Assembly (NCBI GenBank): GCA_903632075.3
Contig: CAHIKZ030001819.1
Coordinates: forward strand, 342,822-406,821
Reading direction: 5' to 3'
Source of the DNA: Acanthosepion pharaonis
Taxonomy: Eukaryota; Mollusca; Cephalopoda; Sepiida; Sepiidae
DNA: 64,000 bases
A model generated the notes under the pieces. It ran no database searches, was not told the DNA's origin, and saw only the letters and a program-made list of their open reading frames with translations. This document shows positions 36,513 through 46,649 of this stretch, one piece after another. Each line of letters begins with the position of its first letter. The stretch's first letter is position 1. The position numbers and the translations under genes were made by a program.

Positions 36513-37162
36513 TTTTGTGATTCTGTGACTTTTGAGACTCAAACAAGAAAGGTCATCTTTAAGGCTTACATGGTTTAATCATTGATTTGAGAAAATGGTT
36601 GTATATGGCTAACAGAGATTTCTGAATGGGTTGACACCATGCATGGTATCCATATAAAAGCCTTGATCTGAGGAGGTATTTTAAGAACATAATTCAAAAA
36701 GAACTGTCTGTAGAGCAATCATCTTGATATCACACTTGTGTACAAGGGCAATCATGAATGAGTCCTCATAGACATTGCTGTACCTTTGAATAAGAACATT
36801 GTAAAGGTAGAGCAGGTGAAAATATAGTGTTATCAAGACCTGGCATGGCATATTAGAGAAATGTACCAAGCAGCAACTCAAGATGTCCCATTTGTGGTTG
36901 ATGCACTCAGGACTAATCTCATGAGATTCATGGAATCTTCCTCTGCAACATTAATAGGAATATACATGTAGCAGCACTGCTCGGAAAAACCTTATATGCT
37001 GAGGAAGGTGCTGTGTCTCTAAACTGTGGGTAGGCACTGATATATGACAATCATCAAAGATCTGGCTGAGACATTTAACTGTCAGAGAAAATATCAAATC
37101 AATAATAACAGAATCATAGATTATCTTGAGATTTTTAATACAATCTAATATATAGTAAAATA
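36513..37162. other. Unclassified intronic sequence
   Basis: No exon with splice sites and no TE protein motif recognised. Confidence 0.45.
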
Positions 37163-37176
37163 ATAATAATAATAAT

Positions 37177-37240
<64 letters not shown>
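37163..37240. repeat. (AAT)n-(TA)n microsatellite
   Basis: AATAAT units followed by about 60 bp of TA. Confidence 0.97.
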
Positions 37241-37243
<3 letters not shown>

Positions 37244-37444
37244 CAAAAAATTCATGGGTAAGTAATCCAAGTTAATCCTAATAATATAAAATATTAAAAC
37301 TGATCCACAAAAAGAACAATATATTTATCTGTATAATTTATTATAAATTAATCTATAATTATTCATTTTTAGGTATCTCCATGAGATTGCTGAAAAGAGC
37401 ATAGCATGAATAAACAGGACCTTAAACTTGATAAAAATAATTTT

Positions 37445-37700
37445 TAAATCTTTAAATATGTAGCAAGAGCACCAGACCCTATGTGGCAGCAATACTCAAA
37501 GCATGGACGAATGGTAAACTTATAAAGTCTCTCTTTGAGGTTAGCATCAGCTATGCTGATGGAAAGCAGAAAGCGGTCTCACAGATGATTAATAGAGAGC
37601 AGTTTCATTTGAAGGTGTTAAAATTAACAAGTCATTCATTGCCTCAGTTAACAGCAGATTTTAAATCATTTTTGTATGCAATAATAATATCATGGAGACA
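37445..37700 (-). mobile_element. CR1/Jockey-type LINE copy F, RT segment
   Basis: GAGCACCAGACCCTATGTGG and AGATGATTAATAGAGAGCAG match the corresponding parts of copy B (16978 and 17218) with a deletion between. Decayed. Confidence 0.75.
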
Positions 37701-37739
37701 CTGACAATATTTCCATGTCTAAAAATAATAAAATTATTT

Positions 37740-39410
37740 TTTATCCTCCCTAATATATAACAATAATAATATTACTTATACAGTGGAGTCATAGTCATTA
37801 GATGTGTATATGAAGTAAGATTTGGAGTTATGATAGTGTAACAATATGATTTCTCACACATCTTTAAAAGATAAGTAGATAAATTCCTCCTTTTTAAGTT
37901 CACTCAGGAATTTTGTCTACAGTTATCCTTGAGGAACTTAATTGCCGATGAAAAAAAAAGGATTCATGTCTCCAGTCCACCTTTGAATTGACAAACATAA
38001 AATTTTGTCAATGATTTTAGATAGTCTTAAAAGTAGTCTTTTGAAGATTTAACTACCCGTATGGATTTGGGGTGGTCTAAAATCTTCTGGAACACAAGTG
38101 GATGACTGCGGGGATGGGACCCCATTCATTATCCATATAAGCACAGTGAGGGACCAGCAGTAAGGAAGTAGACAAGCAGTGAGTGCCTAGGGGCCAGTAA
38201 CAGAAGGATTGGTAGTGAGGTATGAACAGTCACCAAGCCAAAGGCCAGTGAGGAAGAGAACTGTGAAAGTTAGGGAGATAGCAGTTCAGTCAAAAGCAAA
38301 GATGGCTAAGTGAGAAATCATACTGCCAGTGTCTTTATAAACAATTGTCATTATTATTTCTTGTTGAATGCAATCATGGCTAAGAAGATAAACCTAAGAA
38401 CATAGCAAGTTGGGTGTATATGCAGATACAATCAATCTCAGGTGTCAATACAGGTTATGTAGTGAACAAGGAGCAAAGAAATTTGCCATGAACTTTGTTA
38501 CAATAGTTAAAAAACAAAAATGTTTTTTATATACCCTAATATCTGATAATAGTCTTGATAAAAGTCTGTGATTAGTGCATTCTTGCATGGTGCATGAATC
38601 TGGCGCATAATAATTTAAGTTAATCTGATTTAAAAAATATTTTAAATGAATAAGATTTAAAAATATGAGTTGTTTATACAGTAAGTATTTTTTATTTTAA
38701 CTTTCTTCAAAGAGACAATTTTTTTAATTAAAATAATTTTAAGTTAAAGACAGACACAAAGAGATCCCGCTTTGCTGTTTCTTCCTGTTGTTTGTAGAGT
38801 AATTATTTATATTTCAGCTTTCTTTAAACAGACAATATTTTAATTATTTAGAAAATATTTTTGGCATATTTAAAAAAATATTTAATTTTAATTAATCTGA
38901 TTTAAAAAATATTTTAAGTGAATAAGATTTGAAAATACAAATTGTTTATACAGTAAATATTTACTCCAACTTTCTTCAAATGTTTCATAAACTGAACCAT
39001 CAGTGACCCAACAGTTCACAGATCAGTCTAGTATAATAATATTAATAATAGTAATAATAATAATATTACTAATATAGTGGAGCCATTGATAATATTTCCA
39101 TGTATAAAAAATCAAATTATTTCTTACATACCTTAATATGTACAGACAATGCAAGAAAGATTCTCTCATTTTTGACTGATGTACTTACAGTAATATCACA
39201 AAAGGCATGTTGTCAGACTTCTTGTAGGAAAGGCAAAGTACAGCAACCCAACATGACATCAATTCCAGAAATGGTAGAAAGATCTCTGGAGAGATATTGA
39301 GTCATGCTATCAAGAGAGCAATTCAATTCTCTGATATTTATAGGATCTTACATGCAAGCATCAGGTTCTATAAATTACTCAGTTGGTCTTATCTGAATGG
39401 CCAAAACATT
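37740..39410. repeat. AT-rich unclassified region with internal duplications
   Basis: 38622-38700 and 38894-38970 are direct copies (TCTGATTTAAAAAATATTTT, TTGTTTATACAGTAA.TATTT). AATAATATTACT.ATA.AGTGGAG recurs at 37762 and 39060. A GC-richer patch at 38090-38330 is unidentified. No coding region is supported. Confidence 0.55.
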
Positions 39411-39414
39411 TTTT

Positions 39415-40038
39415 TTAATGATTTCACCCCAAGCAAGGCAAAAATGCCACAAATGTGAAAGTGAAAGTGAATGAAAAGACTTTAATGAGGAGAGGGGAGA
39501 ATAAAGAAATGGTTTCAGGAAGACAAAAGTTGGCGATTGATATTGCATTTAAGCTTTTGATGATTGTAGGTGGCAGAAAAGCAAGACATCAGAAAAGACT
39601 TCCACAGGTGAGAAATGCAAGAAAAGAAACTGTTAGAATACAACTTATGGTTACATCTAGCCATTTCAACAATAAAGCAGTGAGACCTAATTGCCAATCT
39701 AGTAGTACATTTAAATTCATGTGGTCGATGTACCAAAGAAGGAGAGCTCATTAGAACAATTACTGCAAAAAAATATTTATAGAAAAGACAGACGAAAGCC
39801 AATCACGGTGATGGCGAAGGGACTAAAGTTAAGCTGCCAGGTTAAAACCAATAAATTTACAGACTGTTCTTTGGATTTTATTGAGAATCTCAAGATATAT
39901 TGCAGGAGCTCCAGACAAGATATAGTAACAATATTCAATGCATGGATGAATTGTAGATTTATAAATGCAAAAATAGATTCTGGTGAGAAAAACTGTCTGG
40001 CACAACACTGGCAATTTTTTTGGCAGAAGTCATGAGAA
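39415..40038 (-). pseudogene. CR1/Jockey-type LINE copy G, C-terminal RT and 3' end
   Basis: Low end: the 3' terminus GATTTCACCCCAAGCAAGGC. The minus strand then encodes, from the high end down, YKSTIHPCIEYCYYILSGAP, ILNKIQRTV, CLFYKYFFAVI, RPHEFKCTTRLAIRSHCF and YNHQKLKCNINRQLL, the same order as copies B and C. There are frame breaks between the two open stretches. The plus-strand frames are shadows. Confidence 0.85.
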
Positions 40039-40039
40039 T

Positions 40040-40305
40040 GTTCCCCAAACCAATTCTGGATAACTTGTACGTGATGACAGATGCATTATCCTGTCAGAAT
40101 GACCCATTGTTGTTAGGTACATAAATAAGTACAAATGTTTATAAAGACATTCAATCATGCAGTCTATGACATATTCAGGCAGACCAAACTATACACAATC
40201 TATGCCATTATGCAACCACCACTACCATCAGCCTGTACAATGTCTTGATAAAGACTAAGGTCCATGCCTTCATAAGGTCTGTGTCACTCCTTAAGTCTAC
40301 CAACT
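40040..40305 (-). pseudogene. Tc1-type transposase fragment
   Basis: The minus strand has a QDNAS block then, after a one-base frame change, QVIQNWFGEHSHDF, preceded by decayed sequence resembling the region before the catalytic Asp. Abuts LINE copy G. Confidence 0.55.
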
Positions 40306-40345
40306 GAGTCAAAGCAGTCCAATCCCCACTTTCCAGCATTAACCT

Positions 40346-40664
40346 AGGGCAAAGGTCAGCAATTTCTGGCTCCTAGACCCCATCCAGCCTACCAAGGATT
40401 TTTGTTTGGTGCACCAACTTAACCATTGTAAAGAATTTGCATATTTTGTTGAGTGTGTTAGTTATTATCCTGCTTTCCTGCAGTAAAATAAGGAACATTT
40501 TTAAATAATAATATTTGTTGTTTTTTTTTCTTTAAACCTCCAGATCAAGGTAGCCTTCTGGACAGAAAAGTCTGAGGTCAAGACATTCTATTACAGTGCA
40601 TTTGATATCATGGCCTTCCTCCGAGACACTGCTCACTCTCTACAAAAGGTTGCCAACCCCTAGG
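40346..40664. mobile_element. Non-autonomous hAT-like MITE
   Basis: The left end TAGGGCAAAGGTCAGCAATT and the right end (reverse complement) CCCTAGGGGTTGGCAACCTT form the hAT/Charlie style of terminal repeat. 320 bp, no coding. No clear target duplication could be read. Confidence 0.55.
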
Positions 40665-40669
40665 GTATT

Positions 40670-40890
40670 TGTGAATAAGTGGATGTAAAAAACCTGACTG
40701 GAATTTTAACTTAGCACACAGATTTCTCATTTCAAGGCAAAGCTATAGCAAGAGGATGATGACTTTTCCAAGGGAATTAAGATCAAGTGAATGAAATAGA
40801 AGAGATCAAAACTTGAATTTGGCTTTCCAATTTCTTGTCTAAAGTCAATAACCATGACGTTATCCATGCATCTATAATGCAGATCCTATG
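40670..40890 (-). repeat. tRNA-type SINE (second family), decayed
   Basis: The high-coordinate end reads on the minus strand as a tRNA-like head followed by AAGCCAAATTCAAGTTTTG and a body with TCCCTTGGAAAAGTCAT, paralleling 43865 and 53790. Confidence 0.55.
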
Positions 40891-40975
40891 ACATCATTAA
40901 TATTCTCTTAGGAGTTAATGCTAAAATTTTCATTTTCTTCTTGTTATTGTGTGACAACAATTCTTTTTAACTTAC

Positions 40976-41015
40976 CTCTTTGTGAATTATCCAATTGGAA
41001 AAACATATCCAAGCC
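40976..41015 (-). CDS. 40-bp micro-exon of the multi-macro PARP-type gene
   Basis: Seen: a long minus-strand pyrimidine tract (TTTTTTTTTTTTCTTCATTTAG) ends at 41016, followed by 40 open bases encoding GLDMFFQLDNSQR and the first base of a split codon, then AGAG|GTAAGTT. The phases (0 in, 1 out) match the exon at 46253 upstream (phase 0 out) and the exon at 36149 downstream (phase 1 in). The split codon with the next exon gives Val. Both splice sites are near consensus. It lies between a SINE remnant and a LINE fragment. Function is not recognisable from 13 residues and it is presumably linker. Because its length is not a multiple of three, skipping it would shift the frame, so if it is real it must be constitutive. 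Confidence 0.68.
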
Positions 41016-41094
41016 CTAAATGAAGAAAAAAAAAAAAGAAAATTAATACAAAGACATTTAAAACATTGAGCAGAAGTAAAAAAATGTTTCTTCA

Positions 41095-41285
41095 ACTTAA
41101 AACTTCCTCATTGCTCATGTCTTCCACCCATGGTATTCTCACTCTTCTGTAGAACCACATCTCTTCATTCATCATCTGTGAGAAAATTTCCCAGCATTCA
41201 CTGCCATATAGAAGGTTTGATATTACATAGCATTCCAGCCATCTTTGGTTTCCAACTTAACTTTCTTGTTTCTTAATACTTTAAT
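41095..41285 (-). pseudogene. RTE-like LINE fragment
   Basis: The minus strand shows CYVISNLLYGSECWE, then EEMWFYRRV and VEDMSNEEV, the same RT C-terminal region as 8000-8300. Short and broken. Lies just 3' (in + coordinates) of the micro-exon. Confidence 0.75.
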
Positions 41286-41289
41286 GTTT

Positions 41290-41425
41290 TTCTTTCTTTA
41301 AGGTTCACTTTTTATAAGACCCAGGCACTACTTGAGGTAGAGGGTTATGTTAAGGAGTAGTTTATGAGGATAGCAGGGGAAGATAACTGTTAATTCTAGA
41401 CTTGAACTGACCAAGACTTTTTATG
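41290..41425 (+). repeat. Dispersed repeat R2, copy 3 (divergent)
   Basis: AGAGGGTTATGTTAAGGAGT and GGGGAAGATAACTGTTAATT follow the order of 25112-24977. Confidence 0.55.
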
Positions 41426-41639
41426 GAAGGCATTTTTTGCTATTCCAATACAGCTTTAGATTTTGGTGTATTGTTTTCTGTTATGTATTAACCTATATCC
41501 AACCAAATTCTTTCTAGAATTGTCTCCCCTGCCACAGCATTTTTTAAGGGCACAAAAACAAAAACCTACTGTTTTAAAATTGTTATAACTTTTTTTGTAT
41601 TGTGTGTATAGATTGTATTTTTTGTATACTAATAAAAGA

Positions 41640-41962
41640 ATGGATGAGTAATCTGTCTATATTTCTAAGATGAGGTATTATGTACACTATTTATATTTGT
41701 AGCCATACTTATCACGTTTCAGCCATTGTATGCTCCAGCCTTCTTCAGGTGGTTGGAATGTCTAACTGAACCCTGGGGTAGACTGTTCTAGTTCCACATG
41801 CCATGTCTAATGGATGTCAGTTATCTCCTGTTAGTTTCCCTCTCCAAGTTCTCCATCACCTTAACCAGGTATTGAACTCCCACTCTTTGGGTCCTGTCAC
41901 TGGATCTAACTAACACCTTTATCCACTGTGCCATGTGTCCTTGAGGACATCTGTGTATGAAT
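41640..41962 (-). repeat. tRNA-derived SINE, copy 2, joined to Penelope remnant
   Basis: The minus-strand head has A-box TGGCACAGTGG and B-box GTTCAATACCTGG; body CATGTGGAACTAGAACAGTC; tail GAAGAAGGCTGGAGCATACA. It follows the Penelope GIY-YIG piece on the same strand. Confidence 0.8.
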
Positions 41963-41984
41963 ATCTGGGACTTATAAACCTAAC

Positions 41985-42530
41985 GTCTTCAGCAACCATT
42001 TTTACCAGTGCACATATTGCAATTTTCGTTGTTATTATTGCTTTTCTCTGGCATTACTGGTTCCCATATTGTATTCATTTCTATGCTTGGTCGGCTCAGA
42101 TTTTTGTGGCCTAGCATATGTGCTGATTCCTTAAGTTCATGAATTTTCCAATGATGTTCTTGGTCTATGATCTCAACCTGATCCCACAGAGGGCGGTGAT
42201 CTTCCTTTTCTCTCCATATGTGGTCAGCCATGCATGATTTTTCCACTTCCCCTTGTGTTACAGCTTTTTGGTGTTCTTGAAGCCTTACCTTAAGGGTGAG
42301 GGCCCCTGTCTCCCCTTTATATTTCTTTCTGCAGCTGCACAGGATGGTAGTACGCATAATCTTTATTCATGTTCTCCTCTATGGGAGAGGTATCTGCAAA
42401 GTGTCGTCCAGCTTTTGAAGGTTGTCCTGATGTTATATGGACCACAGATCCTTTGTATTTTCTCCGATAACCCCTTCACATGAGACAGGCAGACTGTTTT
42501 CTGAGTGTTGTTGTCCTCCTCTTGAACCCG
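41985..42530 (-). pseudogene. Penelope-like element: GIY-YIG endonuclease domain
   Basis: The minus strand, largely open for 122 aa from 42357, contains CSCRKKYKGETGALTLKVRL, EHQKAVTQGEVEKS, MADHIWREKEDH, an acidic segment and SRPSIEMNTIWEPV. The Y(x)KGETG block followed by R-x-x-EH is the GIY-YIG endonuclease core fused C-terminally to Penelope-type reverse transcriptases. 42483-42360 upstream contains the linker between RT and endonuclease in another frame. The RT itself is absent. Known: Penelope elements need both activities for insertion. This is a truncated, frameshifted copy. The only alternative reading is the plus-strand shadow of 76 aa. Confidence 0.85.
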
Positions 42531-42589
42531 CCTAATCCCAGTTTATTGGGGCTGCTGCCATGTACTCAGGGTAATTGTTACGTTGTAGG

Positions 42590-42715
42590 GTACTGCTTAT
42601 ACTGACCAATTCTTTATCTAATGTCTCTAGATACAACAGCCAAAACGTTGTGATAAATATGGCAACAAAGATGAGGACAATAGTCCAAAGAATATAAATA
42701 GTATGGATGAGTAAT
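42590..42715 (+). repeat. Shared SINE/Penelope tail
   Basis: GCCAAAACGTTGTGATAAAT, then ATGAGGACAATAGTCC.AA.AATATAAATA, is the tail also found at 46030-46110, 49860-49930 and 62060. Confidence 0.7.
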
Positions 42716-42849
42716 ATTGTGATGTAATGCATTACGTTTTGCATACATGTTTTGATAAATTTATGTTATTTAAAAAAAAATTGAAACTCAAAATAAAAAA
42801 CAAATAGATTAACAAATACATTAACAATTTAACATATTTTAACTTTTAT

Positions 42850-43301
42850 TACTCCTTGTGGAGTTCTGGGGATGCAATAAGAAACAAAATTGCTAAGAAG
42901 GCTTTCATTTTGTCAAAAAAGTGATGTGCTTCTTCATGTTTACATACGAGAAGACACCAGCATTTGTTTGGTCTTTCTTTCATCTGAATAGCATATTTAT
43001 TTGTCTCGTTGACAAATAAAGTTATTATTTCATGATTTACAAATAAATGAAATAATTCACCTTCAGAAAGGCTATTAGGTATATCTATGGTTGCCAGTAA
43101 TTTCCATAAAATTAGTCAGCCATGGATGATAGTAGCTGCTAGTGGTCATCAATGATTTACTCCCTGTAGTGTTGCGCGGTTATCATCTTCAACCACTTCA
43201 CCATCAATATCCACTTGAGTAAAGCCTTCAAAATCATTATTGGAGTCTGAATCAAAGAAAAACTTCTGAACAAAGGCTTCATTAGATGTTGATGCAGCCA
43301 T
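42850..43301 (-). pseudogene. piggyBac-like transposase, N-terminal region
   Basis: The minus strand opens with ATG at 43301 and a 50-aa frame (stop at 43149) beginning MAASTSNEAFVQKFFFDSDS, acidic as is usual for piggyBac N-termini. After a break, ELFHLFVNHEIITLF and VNETNKYAIQ match the first part of the transposase domain (the ETNRYA-like block). The DDD catalytic region is absent. The family assignment rests on the VNETNKYA motif and is moderate. Confidence 0.6.
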
Positions 43302-43309
43302 TTTTGTCT

Positions 43310-43860
43310 ACAAAAAATTGTGAAAAAATTAACGTGGATTTAATGGATGTTACACCTTGTGTAGAGTCTAGATGAATTCAAAATGGCATCAGAAAACAGA
43401 AGTTTAGACTCATTCCAAAGCAGAAGTAGTCAATTTTCAGCGTAAATTACCGGAAATAACAGTTGACAAGTGTTTACTCATAACAACTGCCTCAAGGCAA
43501 CATAATGTGGCTAGAGCAGCAAAGGGAGAGAATTCTACAGTGACAATTTTTGCCTCCAGCATGGTAAAAGTTAAAACATTTCCCAGATAATTTGATTTCT
43601 ATATCTGCTTTATTTTAAGGTCTCCAATTGTTACTTCACACTGGAGGTTAGATCATTTGATTAGATAGTACTTTTGTGATCAAGGAACATTCAAATGATG
43701 ATAAGAACAGAGTAATCAAAAAATTATTTTGAGGTACTTGCTCTGTGTGCTCATGAACTGAGCTGGTCTCCTATTGTGGAAACCAGCAGTTATCACTTGT
43801 CAAGGCTCAGTTAAACTATCCTTGGTTTCATAATTCCATTTCATATACATCCTGGTGAAA
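43310..43860. other. No gene seen
   Basis: Probably the piggyBac 5' flank and unclassified sequence. No motif recognised. Confidence 0.4.
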
Positions 43861-43864
43861 CTTC

Positions 43865-44110
43865 TCAAGTAATGTAATGGTTAGCACATCAGAACGAGAA
43901 ACTATCAGGCCAAGTTTAAATTCCAGTTGAGTTTATTACATTTCACAGAAATACTCTTTTGAAAAATTCTGATCTATCTCTTTCCCCCCAGCTATGAGTT
44001 AAATAGTAGAGTAGACTAGGATCTCAAGCCAAGGTTGACAACCGGCCTAGGAGATGGGCAACTTTCCACCCAACTCCAAGTAGGTTTTGCAACCTGTCAG
44101 TTCAAAAACA
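43865..44110 (+). repeat. tRNA-type SINE (second family)
   Basis: Head TGTAATGGTTAGCACATCAG (A-box-like) and AAGTTTAAATTCCAG (B-box-like), body with CCCAGCTATGAGTTAAATAG and GACAACCGGCCTA. Same order as 53790-53970. Confidence 0.7.
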
Positions 44111-44194
44111 GCTTCATATATTGAGGCTTTCTGTTAGTATGAGCAGCAAGATCGTATCAATTGCCAGCTTGCTAGGCCTGTTATATTGGTTACA

Positions 44195-44312
44195 TGCAAC
44201 TGGTATTCCCTAGTGGTCACCCATCTGAGTACTGAACAGGTTCAACATTGCTTAATGTTATTGATCAAACAAGAACCAATGTTTCAACATGAAATGACTG
44301 TATCTCAAAGGG
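44195..44312 (-). repeat. 5S rRNA-derived element, copy 2
   Basis: On the minus strand, GATACAGTCATTTCATGTTG, GGTTCTTGTTTGATCAATAA, CATTAAGCAATGTTGAACCT, GTTCAGTACTCAGATGGGTG and ACCACTAGGGAATACC run in 5S rRNA order over about 110 bp, including the TFIIIA-binding A and C boxes in diverged form. Too diverged for a functional 5S gene. The flank (AGCTTGCTAGGCCTG) resembles copy 1 at 14200. Confidence 0.8.
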
Positions 44313-44459
44313 AAATTCTGAATTCAAAAACCGTATATACTTCTGGCAACATATATACAGTAATGGAAGAAAAGATTATGTGGGGAAAATTGTGAAAATG
44401 GCCTACCTTGGAAATGCCTGCGAATCTGTGCTGTGTGCAAACTCCAGTTTGATAGCAGC

Positions 44460-44690
44460 AAAAGGAACCAAAATGGTGGTGCCCATTTTTTATGCTGGAC
44501 GGTCTCGGTTAGTTAACGCGAAATCTCGCTGTCTCGTCATTCGCATGCAAATCGTGGTCAGTCCTCGGCTGTATAAAGCAGGCGCGTTTTGCTGTTTCAG
44601 ATCAGAGGGCTTTTGGCTCGTGAGAAGGTTGGACGTGTGACACCAGTTTTGTCGGTTACCTTCCTCACGTTTTTTTTTGTTCCTACCTGC
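44460..44690 (+). promoter_or_regulatory. GC-rich patch with octamer and TATA box
   Basis: Within strongly AT-rich surroundings, 44485-44680 is GC-rich and contains CGCATGCAAATCGTG (octamer ATGCAAAT, 44545-44552), then about 22 bp later TATAAAGCAGGCGCG (44572-). The octamer-TATA spacing resembles histone or Pol II LTR promoters. The 86-aa plus frame across it has no recognisable content and no histone gene follows. Could be a solo LTR promoter or a CpG-containing host promoter. Confidence 0.4.
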
Positions 44691-44699
44691 TATTATCAG

Positions 44700-45400
44700 T
44701 TGAATTGTTTGAGCAGAGTTATAGATTGGGATTTTGATGGATGTTGATGACAGACTGATTGGAATACTTATGACTTAGAGTAATTGAATTCATTAAAAAA
44801 AAATTTGCTCAGTACAATAATTATTTTTCCAGTTCATGGTTTGAGATACTGTACCCACTAAAAATAACATTTATGGTAATAAGAAATATATTACATAAAA
44901 ATGAAACTCAACTGTACTTCATTTTGATGGCCATTTCACCCCTGGGATAATCTCCCTGGGGCTTGTCAATGCTAAAACGTTATTAAAAAAATGAATTTTA
45001 ACGTTTTTTTTTTAAATTTGAAAAATTAAAATTAAAAAAGGAAGGAAAGAAAGAAGAAGAGGAACAAACAACAAATAAGGGAAATGGCATTTAATAGAGA
45101 GATAGAGAGAAAAAGGAAAAGAGACACTAAGGTAGTGAGAGTGGGGGTACAGAAGTCATAACATACAAGTCTAGACAGAAGTTAAAAACAGTTGAAGATA
45201 ATCAATGGCTAATATTTAACTCTTGTTCAAATAGAAAAAAAAATTACATAAGAAAATGCAATCATTAAAGTTAAGAAAAAGAAGAGTTTTTAAGATTGTA
45301 GATAAAGAAAAATTTAGAAGTTAATATTATATATATATATATACAGTACCCTCAATACCAAACATTTTGGATGTTTGGTTTAGAGAAGCTGTACTGTATA
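44700..45400. other. No gene seen
   Basis: AT-rich, purine-rich near 45040-45120, short (TA)n at 45328. Nothing recognised. Confidence 0.5.
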
Positions 45401-45402
45401 TT

Positions 45403-45605
45403 AATCAATTCCCCCTAAACAAGACTATAATGCCACTAAGATGCAAGGGGCTACCTGGAGTGAAAGAGAATGAAAAGATTTTAGAAGGAACCAGAAACAC
45501 AATCCTAAACAAGAAACAAAAAATAAACCACTACTCATGTTCAAAACTGCAGAGGGGAGTATGGACTGGACAATTGGCAAAGCTGTCTAATCCTAATAAA
45601 TTATA
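45403..45605 (+). repeat. Dispersed repeat H, copy 2
   Basis: TTCCCCCTAAACAAGACTAT, AAGATGCAAGGGGCTACCTG and AACCAGAAACACAATCCTAA match 35222-35400. Confidence 0.75.
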
Positions 45606-45807
45606 TATTTTATTAATTTTATTGGATTCAACAAACAAGTAAATAGCTATTTAGTTTTTGTGATATTTTTTAAATTTTCATAGAATTTATTGAAATCCAA
45701 ATAAAAATGGTTGATAAACTTTTCAAAGTTTACATTTTTACAGCTCAATTATTTTGAACTTTCTAAAACTGAATGTTATTTACAATATTTTAGACTGTTA
45801 TGCTCAA

Positions 45808-46120
45808 AGGTCACATGGCCCAATGGATAAAAGGCATTGGTTAGATCAAGTGATTAAACCCAAAACGTTCTGAGTTCAGTACCTGGCTACAAAAGTGGTA
45901 AACCAAAAAACTTGGAGAGTTGAGTTAAAGGGAAACTGAGATGTCTGAAAGAGGCATGGCACGTGGAACTAGAATAATCTACCCCCAGTGAATAAAATAA
46001 AGGGTTCAGCTCAAAATTCCAATCATTTGAAGAAGGCCGGAGTGAACAACAGCCGAAACGTGAATATGGTAATGAAGATGAGGATAACAGTCTGAATAAT
46101 GTAAATAATCATAATACCTC
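45808..46120 (+). repeat. tRNA-derived SINE, copy 3 (best preserved)
   Basis: A-box TGGCCCAATGG (45816-45826), B-box GTTCAGTACC (45874-45883), body GGCACGTGGAACTAGAATAA, tail GAAGAAGGCCGGAGTGAACA, CGAAACGTGAATATGG and ATGAAGATGAGGATAACAG. About 310 bp. The box spacing matches tRNA-derived SINEs. Confidence 0.85.
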
Positions 46121-46252
46121 ATCTCAGAGACAGATATTGGATGTTGTTAGTAGGATAGACAAAATGTTTTGTTAGCAGCATCATAGTATTTTTTCGAATG
46201 TAGTCATAAATGATATTAAAAAAGAAGATAAATAAATAGATTAAAAATTTAC

Positions 46253-46462
46253 CATGTCTTTGGAGTACAGAACAATTTTGACTTCTTCTAGAGTTGTTGC
46301 AAAATATTTCTCCCGAAACATTTCGAAGGCTTCATTCATTTCTTGAACAACATGGTCAATAGGATATTTTAAGTTTCCAGTTCCCAAAGCAGGAAATGCA
46401 ATTGAAGAAAGCTTACATTTTCTTGCAAAGTCCAAGCATATATACACAGTTTCTCTGATGAC
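46253..46462 (-). CDS. Exon: C-terminal half of an upstream macro domain
   Basis: Seen: 210 bp, phase 0 to phase 0, acceptor TTTTTATTTCAG|GTC and donor ATG|GTAAAT. The translation VIRETVYICLDFARKCKLSS... continues with IAFPALGTGNLKYP, then an amphipathic helix with EMNEAFEMF and a final beta strand EEVKIVLYSKDM. The IAFPALGTGNLKYP segment is the second ADP-ribose loop and following turn of PARP14-type macro domains, and the strand KIVLYS closes the fold. Known: in tandem-macro PARPs each domain binds ADP-ribose differently. Inferred: this is the end of a macro domain preceding the one at 26393-15660. Odd: the exon with its N-terminal half (GDI, NAAN and GGG loops) was not found between here and 64000. 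The acceptor lies only 36 bp from the end of the inserted Gypsy LTR. Confidence 0.9.
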
Positions 46463-46497
46463 CTGAAATAAAAAAAATTCAATAAAGAAAATTACTT

Positions 46498-46630
46498 TAA
46501 AATAAGGCAGGATGTGTTGGGATTGGCAGAAACAGCTAACTGATTGTTCTACAAAGAACAATGGGATAACAGGCAAATAAAAGAAAGAGATGAGCGGAAA
46601 CAAAACAATACTGCCCCAGAAACCACAACA
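46498..46630 (-). repeat. Gypsy 3' LTR
   Basis: Shares AAATAAGGCA..ATGTGTTG, GGGATAACAGGCAAA.AAAAG and CAGAAACCACA with 49399-49536. Upstream of it (minus strand) is a purine stretch GACAGAAGAGAC. Confidence 0.85.
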
Positions 46631-46649
46631 CAATAGGGTCTCTTCTGTC

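Noticed and set aside
41989..42357. Host GIY-YIG nuclease gene
   Set aside because: The flanking linker is in another frame and resembles the Penelope RT-endonuclease connection; no start context or splice sites.
44195..44312. Functional 5S rRNA gene
   Set aside because: Too many substitutions in stems and control boxes, and no T-run terminator directly after the end.
44380..44640. Histone gene suggested by octamer and TATA
   Set aside because: The frame overlapping the motifs has no histone fold and starts upstream of the TATA box. Only the promoter-like signal is kept.
45808..45890. Functional tRNA gene
   Set aside because: A- and B-box-like sequences are present, but there is no foldable cloverleaf or Pol III terminator after the 3' half, and the unit recurs with the same body and tail: a SINE.
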